A stretch of DNA of 11,487 bases from Nitrosopumilales archaeon CG15_BIG_FIL_POST_REV_8_21_14_020_37_12 (GCA_002781805.1 PFFZ01000003.1:3714-15200), one strand, 5' to 3'. Shown: positions 1 through 6,226, counted from the stretch's first letter. Program-made: numbers and translations. Notes: generated by a model not told the origin, from the sequence alone.

Positions 1-362
1 ATGATTACAATCAGAGCAAGTGCTGCAAAATATGGAACAATTTGAATCACTGCTTCAGGCTGAATAATTCCAAGTACTGGTCCAATCACAACCCCCAGAA
101 TCATTAAAAATGCAACATCTGGAATACCAGTTTTTTTAAAGAATGCCTCGCCAACCACTCCTGAAAATATAACAACTCCCGCAGCAAGCAAAACAACATG
201 TGCACTGGCAATAGGCCCATCTTGAATTGCCAAAGTACTAACTACTTCTTGAATGCCTGATAATTTCTCTAAAATTTCACTAGAATTAATTTTATCTAAA
301 ATTGGGATGTCTTGTATTTGACCTTGTAAAAAACCCAATACTGAAAGAATAAAAAAATTCAT
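1..362 (-). CDS. Cation:proton (Na+/H+) antiporter, N-terminal part, cut by the window edge
   Basis: The reverse strand reads open from ATG at 362 to the left edge, giving about 120 residues. After a hydrophobic start (MNFFILSVLGFLQ) and a polar stretch of about 35 residues come two membrane helices separated by GEAFFKKTGIPDVAFLMILG, then a helix ending ...VPYFAALALIVI. The order helix, GE-(I/L/A)-F-K-(R/K)-TGIPD, helix with GxxxGP is typical of the first helices of monovalent cation/proton antiporters (Na_H_Exchanger fold), which swap Na+ or K+ for H+ across the membrane. The transport core and ion-binding residues lie outside the window, so ion specificity and the CPA1/CPA2 subgroup cannot be decided. 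A TATA-like CTTTTATC at 388-395 (-) lies at a suitable distance from the ATG. It diverges from the hemerythrin gene. Confidence 0.75.
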   Translation of the reverse strand, partial: MNFFILSVLGFLQGQIQDIPILDKINSSEILEKLSGIQEVVSTLAIQDGPIASAHVVLLAAGVVIFSGVVGEAFFKKTGIPDVAFLMILGVVIGPVLGIIQPEAVIQIVPYFAALALIVI

Positions 363-387
363 TGCTGTCTAAAATTGACTCATTCTG

Positions 388-395
388 GATAAAAG
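388..395 (-). promoter_or_regulatory. Candidate TATA box of the antiporter gene
   Basis: On the reverse strand CTTTTATC is centred about 29 bases before the ATG at 362, the spacing expected of an archaeal TATA box with a very short or absent leader. Prediction from position and composition only. Confidence 0.4.
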
Positions 396-454
396 CCGAT
401 TTAGTCAAGCTAGATTGATTCATTGATTATAACATCTCTCTTTTAACATAAAAC

Positions 455-463
455 AAATTAAAG
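455..463 (+). promoter_or_regulatory. Candidate TATA box of the hemerythrin/cysC transcript
   Basis: AAATTAAAG is centred about 26 bases upstream of the TTG start at 485. This supports both that start and a leaderless mRNA, because no Shine-Dalgarno-like sequence precedes the TTG. Confidence 0.4.
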
Positions 464-484
464 CATGGTTTTACGAATAATTTA

Positions 485-1027
485 TTGAGTGCAACTGATC
501 AACTCCGAGCAGATCACATACAAGTACGCCGTCTTGAGAAAGTCGTATTGAAATGTGCTGAAGAAATTGCAAATGGAAATAACGTTCCATTTTCAGATGT
601 TGAAAAAATTATGATAATAATTTCTGATTTTGTTGATGCAATCCACCATTCAAGAGAAGAGGACTCTTATTTTCCATGCGTTGCAAGTTATGACACTCTT
701 AAAGAAGAAATTCGAGCTTTTATGATAGAACACGAATTTGGTAGAAACATAGCCAGACAAATTTCAAAACATTTGCAGAGATGGAGACAAGGTCATGATG
801 AAAGGGAACCAGTATCCAGATTTTTGAAAACATATGGAATATATCTATATGATCACTTGAACAAAGAAAACATCTTCTTTGATAAAGCAGAAACCAAAGT
901 ACTATCAAAGGAAGAAGAGATTGAGATGTATGAACAATACAGATCTGTTACTGCCATTACAAAAAAAGTGGATGACATGGTTAAAGAAATTGATTTTCTG
1001 GAAAACCAGCCTTGGTTTCAAAATTAA
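485..1027 (+). CDS. Hemerythrin HHE-domain protein
   Basis: A 180-residue cytoplasmic protein with the hemerythrin-like four-helix pattern. Candidate iron ligands are H11 (ADH), H54/H55 with E58/E59 (IHHSREED), H83 (EHEF) and H124 with E128 (DHLNKE). This spacing matches the HHE cation-binding family, whose di-iron site binds O2, NO or iron or acts in redox sensing; the substrate here cannot be told. The C-terminal 45 residues form a charged helix that may be a coiled coil. The start is TTG; the nearby ATG at 465 is in another frame and stops at once. cysC follows after 12 bases in the same direction, so the two are probably cotranscribed, although no functional link is obvious. Confidence 0.85.
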   Translation: MSATDQLRADHIQVRRLEKVVLKCAEEIANGNNVPFSDVEKIMIIISDFVDAIHHSREEDSYFPCVASYDTLKEEIRAFMIEHEFGRNIARQISKHLQRWRQGHDEREPVSRFLKTYGIYLYDHLNKENIFFDKAETKVLSKEEEIEMYEQYRSVTAITKKVDDMVKEIDFLENQPWFQN

Positions 1028-1039
1028 CGTAAGCTCTTT

Positions 1040-1579
1040 ATGGGTAATTTTGGCAATTTATTTATGAAACCTTTTGTTCTTTGGATGACTGGTCTTCCTT
1101 GTTCAGGAAAGACTACGATTGTAAAAGATTTACAAAAAGATATTCCAAATCTGGCAATGCTTGACGGCGATGAGCTAAGAGAATGGTTTTCACCGAAGGA
1201 TTTTTCAAAAGCAGGAAGAGATGAGCATAACAAAAAAGTTGCTCATTTGGCAAAACTTTTGCTAAAACATGGAGTTCCTAGTGCAGTTTCACTAGTATCC
1301 CCATACGTAGAGAACCGAGAAAGTGCAAGAAAAATCATTGATGCAGGAAACCAGTTTGCAGAATGCTATGTAAAGTGCTCTGTGGAAAAATGTGAAGAAA
1401 GGGATGTCAAGGGGATGTATGCAAAGGCAAGAAAGGGAGAGATCAAAGGATTTACCGGAATTGACGATCCGTATGAAGCTCCAGCCAACGCTGATTTGGT
1501 AATTGACACAGAACACGAATCTCTTTCTGATAGTGCAAACAAAGTAAGGGCATTTCTTAAAGAAAGGAATCTAATCTAA
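1040..1579 (+). CDS. cysC: Adenylylsulfate (APS) kinase
   Basis: CysC phosphorylates adenosine 5'-phosphosulfate with ATP to give PAPS, the activated sulfate used for assimilation or sulfo-transfer. Seen in the 179-residue sequence: the Walker A P-loop GLPCSGKTT (residues 18-26), DGDELR (42-47), and the highly characteristic APS-kinase segment KGMYAKARKGEIKGF followed by TGIDDPYEAP, which contacts the APS site. Family members are typically 170-200 residues, so this is full length and not fused to ATP sulfurylase. The start may instead be the ATG at 1064 (residue 9), which gives the usual short lead into the P-loop; neither start has a clear ribosome-binding site. It lies 12 bases after the hemerythrin gene. 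Its last 9 bases overlap the 3' end of the opposing cysQ-like gene, and it could supply the precursor of that enzyme's PAP substrate. Confidence 0.92.
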   Translation: MGNFGNLFMKPFVLWMTGLPCSGKTTIVKDLQKDIPNLAMLDGDELREWFSPKDFSKAGRDEHNKKVAHLAKLLLKHGVPSAVSLVSPYVENRESARKIIDAGNQFAECYVKCSVEKCEERDVKGMYAKARKGEIKGFTGIDDPYEAPANADLVIDTEHESLSDSANKVRAFLKERNLI

Positions 1580-2425
1580 TTTTTTAAATTTATTTATTAT
1601 TTTTTCATGAATAAGCCCATTGGTAACTAAAATCCCGTTTTTGTGATTTACAATTTTATTGTTATATAAAATATCATTTCCATACATATCCGTCATTTTC
1701 CCACCAGCTTCGCTTACAATACAATATGATGCTGCAGAATCCCATTCTTTCATCTTGTTTGTTGTAGTAATGTATGCTTCTGCCTCCCCAGAACTTATTT
1801 TTCCAACCTTCAACGAACTTCCAATACTTGTAAAATTCTTAATTCCTAATTTTTTGATAAACATTTTTTCAGCATCAGACAAATGATGTCTTGAGCCAAC
1901 AACCCTACACTCTGCCAGTTCTGTGACATTTGTGACTCTAATTCTTTCCCATTTACCGTGTGAATATCTAAATGCACCACCTCCCTTTTGTGCAGCAAAA
2001 ATTGTTTTTTCTGTTGGCCATCCTATAACGCCTAGAATTGGTTTTTGATTTTTCACAAGAGCAATCATAACAGTAAATTCCCCGGTTTTATCGATGAAAT
2101 CAGAAGTTCCATCAAGTGGATCGACTATCCAAATAATTTCTTTTGATAGCCTACTTTGATCATCCTTGTCCTCTTCAGACAAAATACTGTGACCGGTCTT
2201 TGATAATATTTTTTTTATCACCTCATTGCTTTTTAGATCTGCTTCTGTAATGGGAGAATCATCACTCTTTGTTGATGTTTCATAAATTTCACCATAGATT
2301 TCTAATATTACATTACCTGCCTCCATTGCAGCTTCGATGGCTATATCTAATTCTGGGATCTTGTCATGAATTGGAATGCTATTCAAATTATTTCCTAAGT
2401 AGTTAATTCTGGTTTTAATGTCCAT
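1571..2425 (-). CDS. cysQ: CysQ / inositol monophosphatase-family phosphatase, likely 3'(2'),5'-bisphosphate nucleotidase
   Basis: A 284-residue Mg2+-dependent phosphatase. Visible family motifs are SPITEAD (57-63), the metal-binding SEE (83-85), the signature WIVDPLDGTSDF (99-110, ligands D102 and D105) and EWDSAA (227-232, ligand D229) followed by EAGG. These define the FIG superfamily. The TEAD and LSEE forms, together with the tail-to-tail partner cysC, favour PAP or PAPS as substrate (CysQ role), but inositol-1-phosphatase or fructose-1,6-bisphosphatase activity cannot be excluded. The ATG at 2425 lies inside the upstream small membrane-protein gene (31-base overlap) with AGGAG four bases before it. 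A TTG at 2386, just after the upstream stop, is the alternative and gives a length closer to the family norm. Confidence 0.85.
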   Translation of the reverse strand: MDIKTRINYLGNNLNSIPIHDKIPELDIAIEAAMEAGNVILEIYGEIYETSTKSDDSPITEADLKSNEVIKKILSKTGHSILSEEDKDDQSRLSKEIIWIVDPLDGTSDFIDKTGEFTVMIALVKNQKPILGVIGWPTEKTIFAAQKGGGAFRYSHGKWERIRVTNVTELAECRVVGSRHHLSDAEKMFIKKLGIKNFTSIGSSLKVGKISSGEAEAYITTTNKMKEWDSAASYCIVSEAGGKMTDMYGNDILYNNKIVNHKNGILVTNGLIHEKIINKFKKLD

Positions 2426-2601
2426 ACTACTCCTAGGACAATAAATGGAATTGACATTATTCCAATTATTGATAAAATTATGTTAAATTGCTCTGTTGAA
2501 ACCTCAGGATTATTGACAATCCAAGGCAAAGGCAAGGTTACCACTACCCAAATCACTCCCAATAAAATTATCAACTTGGCTTTTTTCTTTCTATCAGTCA
2601 T
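2395..2601 (-). CDS. Small two-helix membrane protein, unknown function
   Basis: 68 residues. A basic N-terminus (MTDRKKKAK) is followed by one hydrophobic segment at about 9-29, a short polar loop (NNPEVSTEQ), a second segment at about 38-60 and a short tail. By the positive-inside rule both ends should face the cytoplasm. I recognise no family with an assigned function; two-helix proteins like this are common in thaumarchaeal genomes. It starts at ATG 2601, with a TATA-like box at 2621-2630, and its 3' end overlaps the start of the phosphatase gene, so the two are probably translated from one mRNA. Confidence 0.7.
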   Translation of the reverse strand: MTDRKKKAKLIILLGVIWVVVTLPLPWIVNNPEVSTEQFNIILSIIGIMSIPFIVLGVVWTLKPELTT

Positions 2602-2620
2602 ACCGTCATTATTTTTTGTA

Positions 2621-2630
2621 TAGTATTAAA
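2621..2630 (-). promoter_or_regulatory. Candidate TATA box for the small membrane protein / cysQ transcript
   Basis: The reverse strand reads ATTTAATACT about 25 bases before the ATG at 2601. The SDR gene upstream ends at 2642, so this promoter sits in the short gap plus the last bases of that gap, and the pair may be transcribed independently of the SDR. Confidence 0.4.
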
Positions 2631-2641
2631 TCCATGTGAAT

Positions 2642-3388
2642 CTATTTGATTGATTCTCCACCGTCAACTGCCAATACTGCTCCTGTGGTCCATAATGAAT
2701 CATCTGATGCAAAATATAACACTGCCTTGGCTATCTCCTCAGGCCGGCCAATTCGTCCAATAGGATGCTCGTTATCCATAAATCTTCTATCATCATCTGT
2801 TTTTAAAAACGGCTTTGTCATGTCTGTATCTACCACACCTGGACAAATACAATTTACCCGAACTTTATCTTTTGCATATTCTAATGCCCAACACTTTGTT
2901 AGAATGATTAACGCTGCTTTTGAGGCAGAATATGCATCGGCATTAAATCCCTGATATGCCTTCAATCCAGCATCTGATGAAATGTTGATTATTGATCCTG
3001 ATGTTTTTTGTAAATATGGGATTGCTGCCTTTGTAAACCTAAACTGTCCAGTCAAATTCACATCTAAAACCTCTTGCCATTCTGACTCGTCAATCTCATG
3101 TAGCTGTTTTATTTTTGGAAATATACCTGCATTGTTTACCAGAATATCTAATCTACCAAATTTCTTTATGGTTTCATCCACCACTCTTTTTACATCTTCT
3201 TCATTTCTAATATCAGCTGCAATCCCAACAGTATTTACTAGACTTGAGGCAGAATTATTCAATCTTGATGAATCTTTAGACGTGATGACAACTTGAGCTC
3301 CGTTTTCTGAGAAGATTTTTGCAGTCGAAAATCCAATTCCTCTACTTCCGCCAGTAACTAGAGCAACTTTGCCTGAAAGACTCAACAT
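2642..3388 (-). CDS. Short-chain dehydrogenase/reductase, FabG-like
   Basis: A classical SDR of 248 residues that uses NAD(P)H to interconvert a carbonyl and an alcohol. Seen: the nucleotide-binding TGGSRGIG (12-19), D59 of the adenine pocket, NNAG (85-88) and the catalytic tetrad N111, S138, Y153, K157 (YSASK), followed by CPGVVDTDM. R16 of the glycine-rich loop and S37/K38 at the end of beta-2, with no acidic residue there, suggest preference for NADPH (inference). The family is too broad to name a substrate; 3-oxoacyl-ACP reductase is the usual annotation but is not demonstrated, since archaea lack standard fatty-acid synthesis. The gene is complete, with start ATG at 3388 and TATAAA at 3410-3415 giving a near-leaderless message. 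The next gene on the same strand begins 40 bases downstream. Confidence 0.9.
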   Translation of the reverse strand: MLSLSGKVALVTGGSRGIGFSTAKIFSENGAQVVITSKDSSRLNNSASSLVNTVGIAADIRNEEDVKRVVDETIKKFGRLDILVNNAGIFPKIKQLHEIDESEWQEVLDVNLTGQFRFTKAAIPYLQKTSGSIINISSDAGLKAYQGFNADAYSASKAALIILTKCWALEYAKDKVRVNCICPGVVDTDMTKPFLKTDDDRRFMDNEHPIGRIGRPEEIAKAVLYFASDDSLWTTGAVLAVDGGESIK

Positions 3389-3409
3389 CTACATCCATCA
3401 AACTCGTAA

Positions 3410-3415
3410 TTTATA
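3410..3415 (-). promoter_or_regulatory. TATA box of the SDR gene
   Basis: A perfect TATAAA on the reverse strand (inside CTATAAATTA) is centred about 25 bases before the ATG at 3388. It argues that the SDR has its own promoter and that the structured block at 3625-3755 is not its 5' leader. Confidence 0.55.
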
Positions 3416-3591
3416 GATCAACTACATTTCAAAAATTATCTGCAATTCTTTACGGAGTTTTTGGACAATCTTACATCTTTTCTGATTTTTTTGCATTTTA
3501 GATATAAAATTTAACTTGTTTATGATATGGAATTACCAGGCGTGATATTTTCTATAAAAATAGAGTCTTTTTTATAATTTTTAATATTAAA

Positions 3592-3601
3592 TCTTAAATA
3601 C
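3592..3601 (+). promoter_or_regulatory. Candidate TATA box of the structured RNA
   Basis: TCTTAAATAC is centred near 3597 in an AT-rich stretch. Archaeal initiation 25-28 bases downstream would fall at about 3622-3626, just before the GCCGATGG that opens the structured block. It has no protein gene to serve on this strand. Confidence 0.4.
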
Positions 3602-3624
3602 TTGAACTTCCTATAATGAGTAAT

Positions 3625-3765
3625 GCCGATGGATATAATTCTCATCGACTAAAACTGCGTGGCCCCGCAGAACGAAAAAGGCAATCAGGCGTAATGACGA
3701 CCTGACAACGAGAGGAAATCTCTCAGAGTTCTGCAGTTTAGGGGGTTACGCCTCTTCTTAATTTT
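3625..3765 (+). ncRNA. Candidate structured non-coding RNA, family not recognised
   Basis: The 369-base gap between the SDR gene and the 3758-4189 gene is AT-rich except for this compact GC-rich block. Predicted + strand helices: 3627-3632 with 3642-3647; 3657-3666 (GCGUGGCCCC) with 3742-3751 (GGGGUUACGC), 10 continuous pairs including two G-U; 3667-3673 (GCAGAAC) with 3728-3734 (GUUCUGC); 3685-3692 with 3697-3705, with one bulged A and loop AAUG; and 3710-3714 with 3720-3724. The two G-U pairs become A-C mismatches on the other strand, which favours + strand transcription. A TATA-like box lies at 3592-3601 and a pyrimidine-rich CCTCTTCTTAATTTT at the end could stop transcription. It has no tRNA, 5S, SRP or RNase P signatures I can identify. 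It could also be a 3' UTR element, because the opposing gene's stop codon lies at 3758-3760. Confidence 0.6.
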
Positions 3766-4189
3766 GCAAAATACTTACTGACACAGAACCCAAAATACTG
3801 CCATTTGGATTGATCTCAATGGTGATTTCTTGTTGTTCAGAAATTACGAATTGTTTCTGCCCATCATAATCCCATGTGTAGTATTGTGATATGCCTGTTT
3901 CATGTAATGTGCCATTTAATCTAAAATCTTCATAAAAATTCAAATTTTTACCCTTTAATGATATTGACAAAGACTTGGGACTGTCACCATTTGGGATAAA
4001 TCTAAAGAAATAGTTTCCTGCCTCTACTGAAAACATGTCAGTATATACACCGTCTTGATACATTTCTGGATCTGCCAAAGTTACATGAAAAACGGCTTTG
4101 TCAATCCTTACCTCATTATTTGATTCTGAAACAACAATTAACCCGATTACGGCAATTATAATTGGAATAATTACAATTATTTTCTTCAA
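3758..4189 (-). CDS. Membrane-anchored or exported protein with a beta-rich domain, unknown function
   Basis: 143 residues. A lysine pair and a hydrophobic segment (about residues 4-20) form a signal peptide or N-terminal anchor, so the remaining roughly 120 residues should lie outside the membrane. That part alternates hydrophobic and polar residues with many aromatic and glycine residues (AGNYFFRFIPNGDSPKSLSI, YYTWDYDGQKQFVI), as in a small beta-sandwich. No catalytic motif or cysteine pair is seen, and I do not recognise a named family. The start is TTG (4189); an in-frame TAA 18 bases upstream rules out a longer form. It is transcribed away from cdvB, and its stop codon abuts the structured-RNA block. 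Confidence 0.75.
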   Translation of the reverse strand: MKKIIVIIPIIIAVIGLIVVSESNNEVRIDKAVFHVTLADPEMYQDGVYTDMFSVEAGNYFFRFIPNGDSPKSLSISLKGKNLNFYEDFRLNGTLHETGISQYYTWDYDGQKQFVISEQQEITIEINPNGSILGSVSVSILQN

Positions 4190-4200
4190 TTGACTATCTA

Positions 4201-4290
4201 ACGTTTATTCTAGACTCTACCTAATCAATTTTATTTCCTCACTGGAAAAATCAGGCACACATGTGACTCGTTAGACTCTAGTGTTTGTTA
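4201..4290. promoter_or_regulatory. Divergent promoter region with a repeated 9-mer and a palindrome
   Basis: Between the divergent 3758-4189 gene and cdvB, TAGACTCTA occurs twice in the same orientation (4211-4219 and 4272-4280), flanking the perfect 8-base palindrome CACATGTG at 4258-4265. Such an arrangement could bind a regulator of either gene. No direct evidence of function. Confidence 0.3.
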
Positions 4291-4327
4291 GTCAAATATG
4301 ATATCTTGTTAAGCAATATTCACACCC

Positions 4328-4340
4328 AAAATTAAGTACA
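4328..4340 (+). promoter_or_regulatory. Candidate TATA/BRE of the cdvB gene
   Basis: AAAATTAAGTACA is centred about 26 bases before the TTG at 4360, consistent with a leaderless message starting at that TTG. The CTATAATT at 4344-4351 is too close to the start to serve it. Confidence 0.4.
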
Positions 4341-4359
4341 AACTCTATAATTCATCTCA

Positions 4360-5007
4360 TTGCCTAACTTTCAGAATAAATGGAATAAACAATATCAGCC
4401 TGGAATAGGTGATAAAATTAATGACGCCTTCAAGCCTAAAGGTCCTCTAAAGCCTCAGGTTCAAAGCGGAATTAAGCGATTAAAAATACAAATTGCCAAA
4501 CTTGACTCAATGATAACTAAATTAAATGAGAGAGACAGCAAGCTATTCCAACGAATTGTCGAGGCGACTCAATCTCATGATGTAGGAACAAGCAGGGTCT
4601 TATCAAAAGAGCTATCTGAGGTTAGAAAAGTTGCAAAAATACTAGGTAATGCTAGGGTTGCATTAGAGCAGATTGAATTAAGATTAACGACCTACCACGA
4701 TTTAGGCGATACTGTTGTAACTATAATGCCCACAATTGGATTGATGAAAAATCTAAAATCATCACTCTCAAAATTCATGCCAGGAGCTGATCAAGAGATT
4801 AACCAAATGGCTGAAATGCTAGGAGGTTTCATGAGTGACAGTTTCTCAAGTGAAGGCTCATTTGGAATAGATGATTCTACAAACGCAGAATCTGAAAAAA
4901 TTCTACAAGAAGCAGCCGCTGTTGCAGAGAGTTCTACAGGACAAATGTTCCCATCAGTACCTGCTGACACACATTCAGCAACTACAAACCCTTCAAAATT
5001 TTACTAA
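4360..5007 (+). CDS. cdvB: CdvB-family ESCRT-III (Snf7-like) cell-division protein
   Basis: A 215-residue homologue of archaeal CdvB, whose filaments constrict the membrane during division in Cdv-using archaea together with CdvA and the ATPase CdvC/Vps4. Seen: a basic N-terminus; the long charged helical hairpin of the ESCRT-III core (about 33-112) with KLDSMITKL, SRVLSKELSEVRKVAK and ALEQIELRLTTYHDLGDTVV; then TIMPTIGLMKNLKSSLSKFMP and INQMAEMLGGFM (about 121-158), which match the amphipathic later helices of thaumarchaeal CdvB proteins; and a low-complexity polar tail. I see no winged-helix domain and no clear proline-rich MIM2 motif, so this may be one of the several CdvB paralogues rather than the CdvA/CdvC-binding one. 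The start is TTG. It converges on the coiled-coil gene with a 3-base gap. Confidence 0.85.
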   Translation: MPNFQNKWNKQYQPGIGDKINDAFKPKGPLKPQVQSGIKRLKIQIAKLDSMITKLNERDSKLFQRIVEATQSHDVGTSRVLSKELSEVRKVAKILGNARVALEQIELRLTTYHDLGDTVVTIMPTIGLMKNLKSSLSKFMPGADQEINQMAEMLGGFMSDSFSSEGSFGIDDSTNAESEKILQEAAAVAESSTGQMFPSVPADTHSATTNPSKFY

Positions 5008-5010
5008 ACT

Positions 5011-5472
5011 TTAACTCTCTAGAGATTCTTTAGATTCTCTTATTCTTTTAATTTTACTTCCCTCAGTATCTATAATTCTATCAATTCCTGATAATCTATC
5101 CCTTAAACTGTTGATTAAAGATCCAACCTCATCAGCTTCGTTTTCTACTTGCTGTCTCTTTTTTGCCAAAGCTCTAATTCCCTGATTTTCTTCCTCAATG
5201 TACTCGCTTACCTTTTGGAGCTTTTCCTTTAGATTTTTAATGTCTACAGATTCTTCCTCAATGTCTTTTTCCAGATTTGTTCTCTTGTCTTTTAGATTTT
5301 TGATCATCAATCCAACATAATCAATTGCTTCTTCTAATTTGGCACGTTTATCCATAAGTTCACTAATTCCAATTTCACTGGATGATTCTGAGATTTTAGT
5401 AGGTTCTGACTCTACATTTGGTTTTTCGTCCACCATTTCCCCGCCCTCTTCTTTTTTGAATTTATCAAACAT
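5011..5472 (-). CDS. Coiled-coil protein built from 21-residue repeats, unknown function
   Basis: 153 residues and highly charged, with no membrane segment, so probably cytoplasmic. After an acidic, probably disordered N-terminus (1-35), the rest divides into blocks of exactly 21 residues at 36-56, 57-77, 78-98, 99-119, 120-140 and a partial block 141-153. Each block opens I-x-x-(L/I) and has hydrophobic residues at block positions 1, 4, 11 and 15, that is three heptads, predicting one long uninterrupted coiled coil. I recognise no named family. It starts at ATG 5472 with a TATA-like box at 5495-5505. It sits tail to tail with cdvB, 3 bases apart, so a structural or division role is conceivable but unproven. 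Confidence 0.75.
   Translation of the reverse strand: MFDKFKKEEGGEMVDEKPNVESEPTKISESSSEIGISELMDKRAKLEEAIDYVGLMIKNLKDKRTNLEKDIEEESVDIKNLKEKLQKVSEYIEEENQGIRALAKKRQQVENEADEVGSLINSLRDRLSGIDRIIDTEGSKIKRIRESKESLES
5014..5367 (-). repeat. Protein-level 21-residue (63-base) tandem repeat, five full copies plus one partial
   Basis: Repeat blocks begin IKNLKDKR, IKNLKEKL, IRALAKKR, INSLRDRL and IKRIRESK at constant 63-base spacing, preceded by a more divergent ISELMDKR. Copies two and three are the most alike, which suggests growth by internal duplication. Confidence 0.75.
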
Positions 5473-5494
5473 TTATGATTTATTTTTCAAAATG

Positions 5495-5505
5495 GGAATA
5501 AAAAG
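5495..5505 (-). promoter_or_regulatory. Candidate TATA box of the coiled-coil gene
   Basis: The reverse strand reads CTTTTTATTCC centred about 28 bases before the ATG at 5472. The rest of the 106-base gap to the next gene shows nothing else I can support. Confidence 0.4.
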
Positions 5506-5578
5506 TTATTATGAATCTCAAAGCTGACCTAGTGAATGATTTTTTTCCCATTGAAACTAGAAAAAAGCGATCATTTAA

Positions 5579-6226
5579 TCAAAACCGTATTCCTGAATTA
5601 ACCCTAGTCGATGAACTTTCTAAACCCAGAAAAGAATCGTTATTTTGATGTAATGTCTTATTTTGTTCCATTTCAAGATTTTTCAGGCTAGCATCCATTA
5701 TGGACATAACTGAATTCATATCAACATTTGTCTCAGTCATTTTACCTGAAAATATTACCTTATAATCAAATTCCTCTGAGGCAACTTCATTTGATATGAG
5801 ACCCAATTTATCTTGCTGATCCTCTGGTTCTAGCTCATTTAGGGTCATTTTTGTTACTTCATTTGAAATCTTCCATACATTAGTATCAATTTTTGATGAT
5901 TTCCCATCAAAAAGTACTATTCCTGCTTGGTAGACTTTGTAGTTGGTATTCACCCATTTACTTTCATCTTCAAACGCCAGTATTCTTTGTACATCCCTTG
6001 AAGTTGTATTTTCTGGGAATGCATAGTGATTTACCTGTAGCTTGCCATTGACAACTTTTTCAGTAAGAATTATCTTCCAAAGCTCCTTGTTTTGGGCTTG
6101 GTCCAAGTCCTCATTTTGGGATTCGCCATCTCCATATGAATAACCATAGGTAACGGCCAACTGTGATGTGCCTAACATGAAAAGTATGATTATACCACTA
6201 ATCTGACTAGCGTGTATTTTTCTCAT
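5579..6226 (-). CDS. Secreted protein of unknown function
   Basis: 215 residues from ATG 6226; a TTG directly before it would add one residue. The N-terminus has a basic start (MRKIHASQ), a hydrophobic core (SGIIILFMLGTSQLAV) and a likely signal-peptidase region near residue 28, followed by an acidic linker. The mature part (ELWKIILTEKVVNGKLQVNHY, VYQAGIVLFDGKSSKIDTNVWKIS and later FDYKVIFSGKM) alternates like beta strands, and the C-terminal 45 residues are polar and methionine/asparagine-rich. It has no cysteines, no catalytic motif and no C-terminal anchor, so it is probably released or held by partners. I do not recognise the family. It diverges from the winged-helix operon and shares its intergenic region, which carries paired operator-like sites, so it may be a target or a signal component of that operon (inference). 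Confidence 0.75.
   Translation of the reverse strand: MRKIHASQISGIIILFMLGTSQLAVTYGYSYGDGESQNEDLDQAQNKELWKIILTEKVVNGKLQVNHYAFPENTTSRDVQRILAFEDESKWVNTNYKVYQAGIVLFDGKSSKIDTNVWKISNEVTKMTLNELEPEDQQDKLGLISNEVASEEFDYKVIFSGKMTETNVDMNSVMSIMDASLKNLEMEQNKTLHQNNDSFLGLESSSTRVNSGIRF

Noticed and set aside
2646..3296. Forward-strand open frames of about 100 codons across the SDR gene
   Set aside because: Antisense shadows of a complete SDR with an intact catalytic tetrad; no promoter or protein-like motifs.
3693..3705. Box C/D-like AUGACGA close to CUGA
   Set aside because: The boxes have almost no guide space between them and C box differs from RUGAUGA; not a standard C/D sRNA. It could still be a kink-turn-like loop.
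3696..3722. Partial resemblance to a hammerhead ribozyme core (CUGACAA then GAGAGGAAAUC)
   Set aside because: The CUGANGA core is not met (A where G is needed) and the helices do not form the required three-way arrangement with a cleavage site.
3625..3755. tRNA, 5S rRNA, SRP RNA or RNase P RNA
   Set aside because: No T-arm GGTTCRA motif or cloverleaf, no 5S landmarks, and the block is too short and lacks the conserved segments of archaeal SRP and RNase P RNAs that I could look for.
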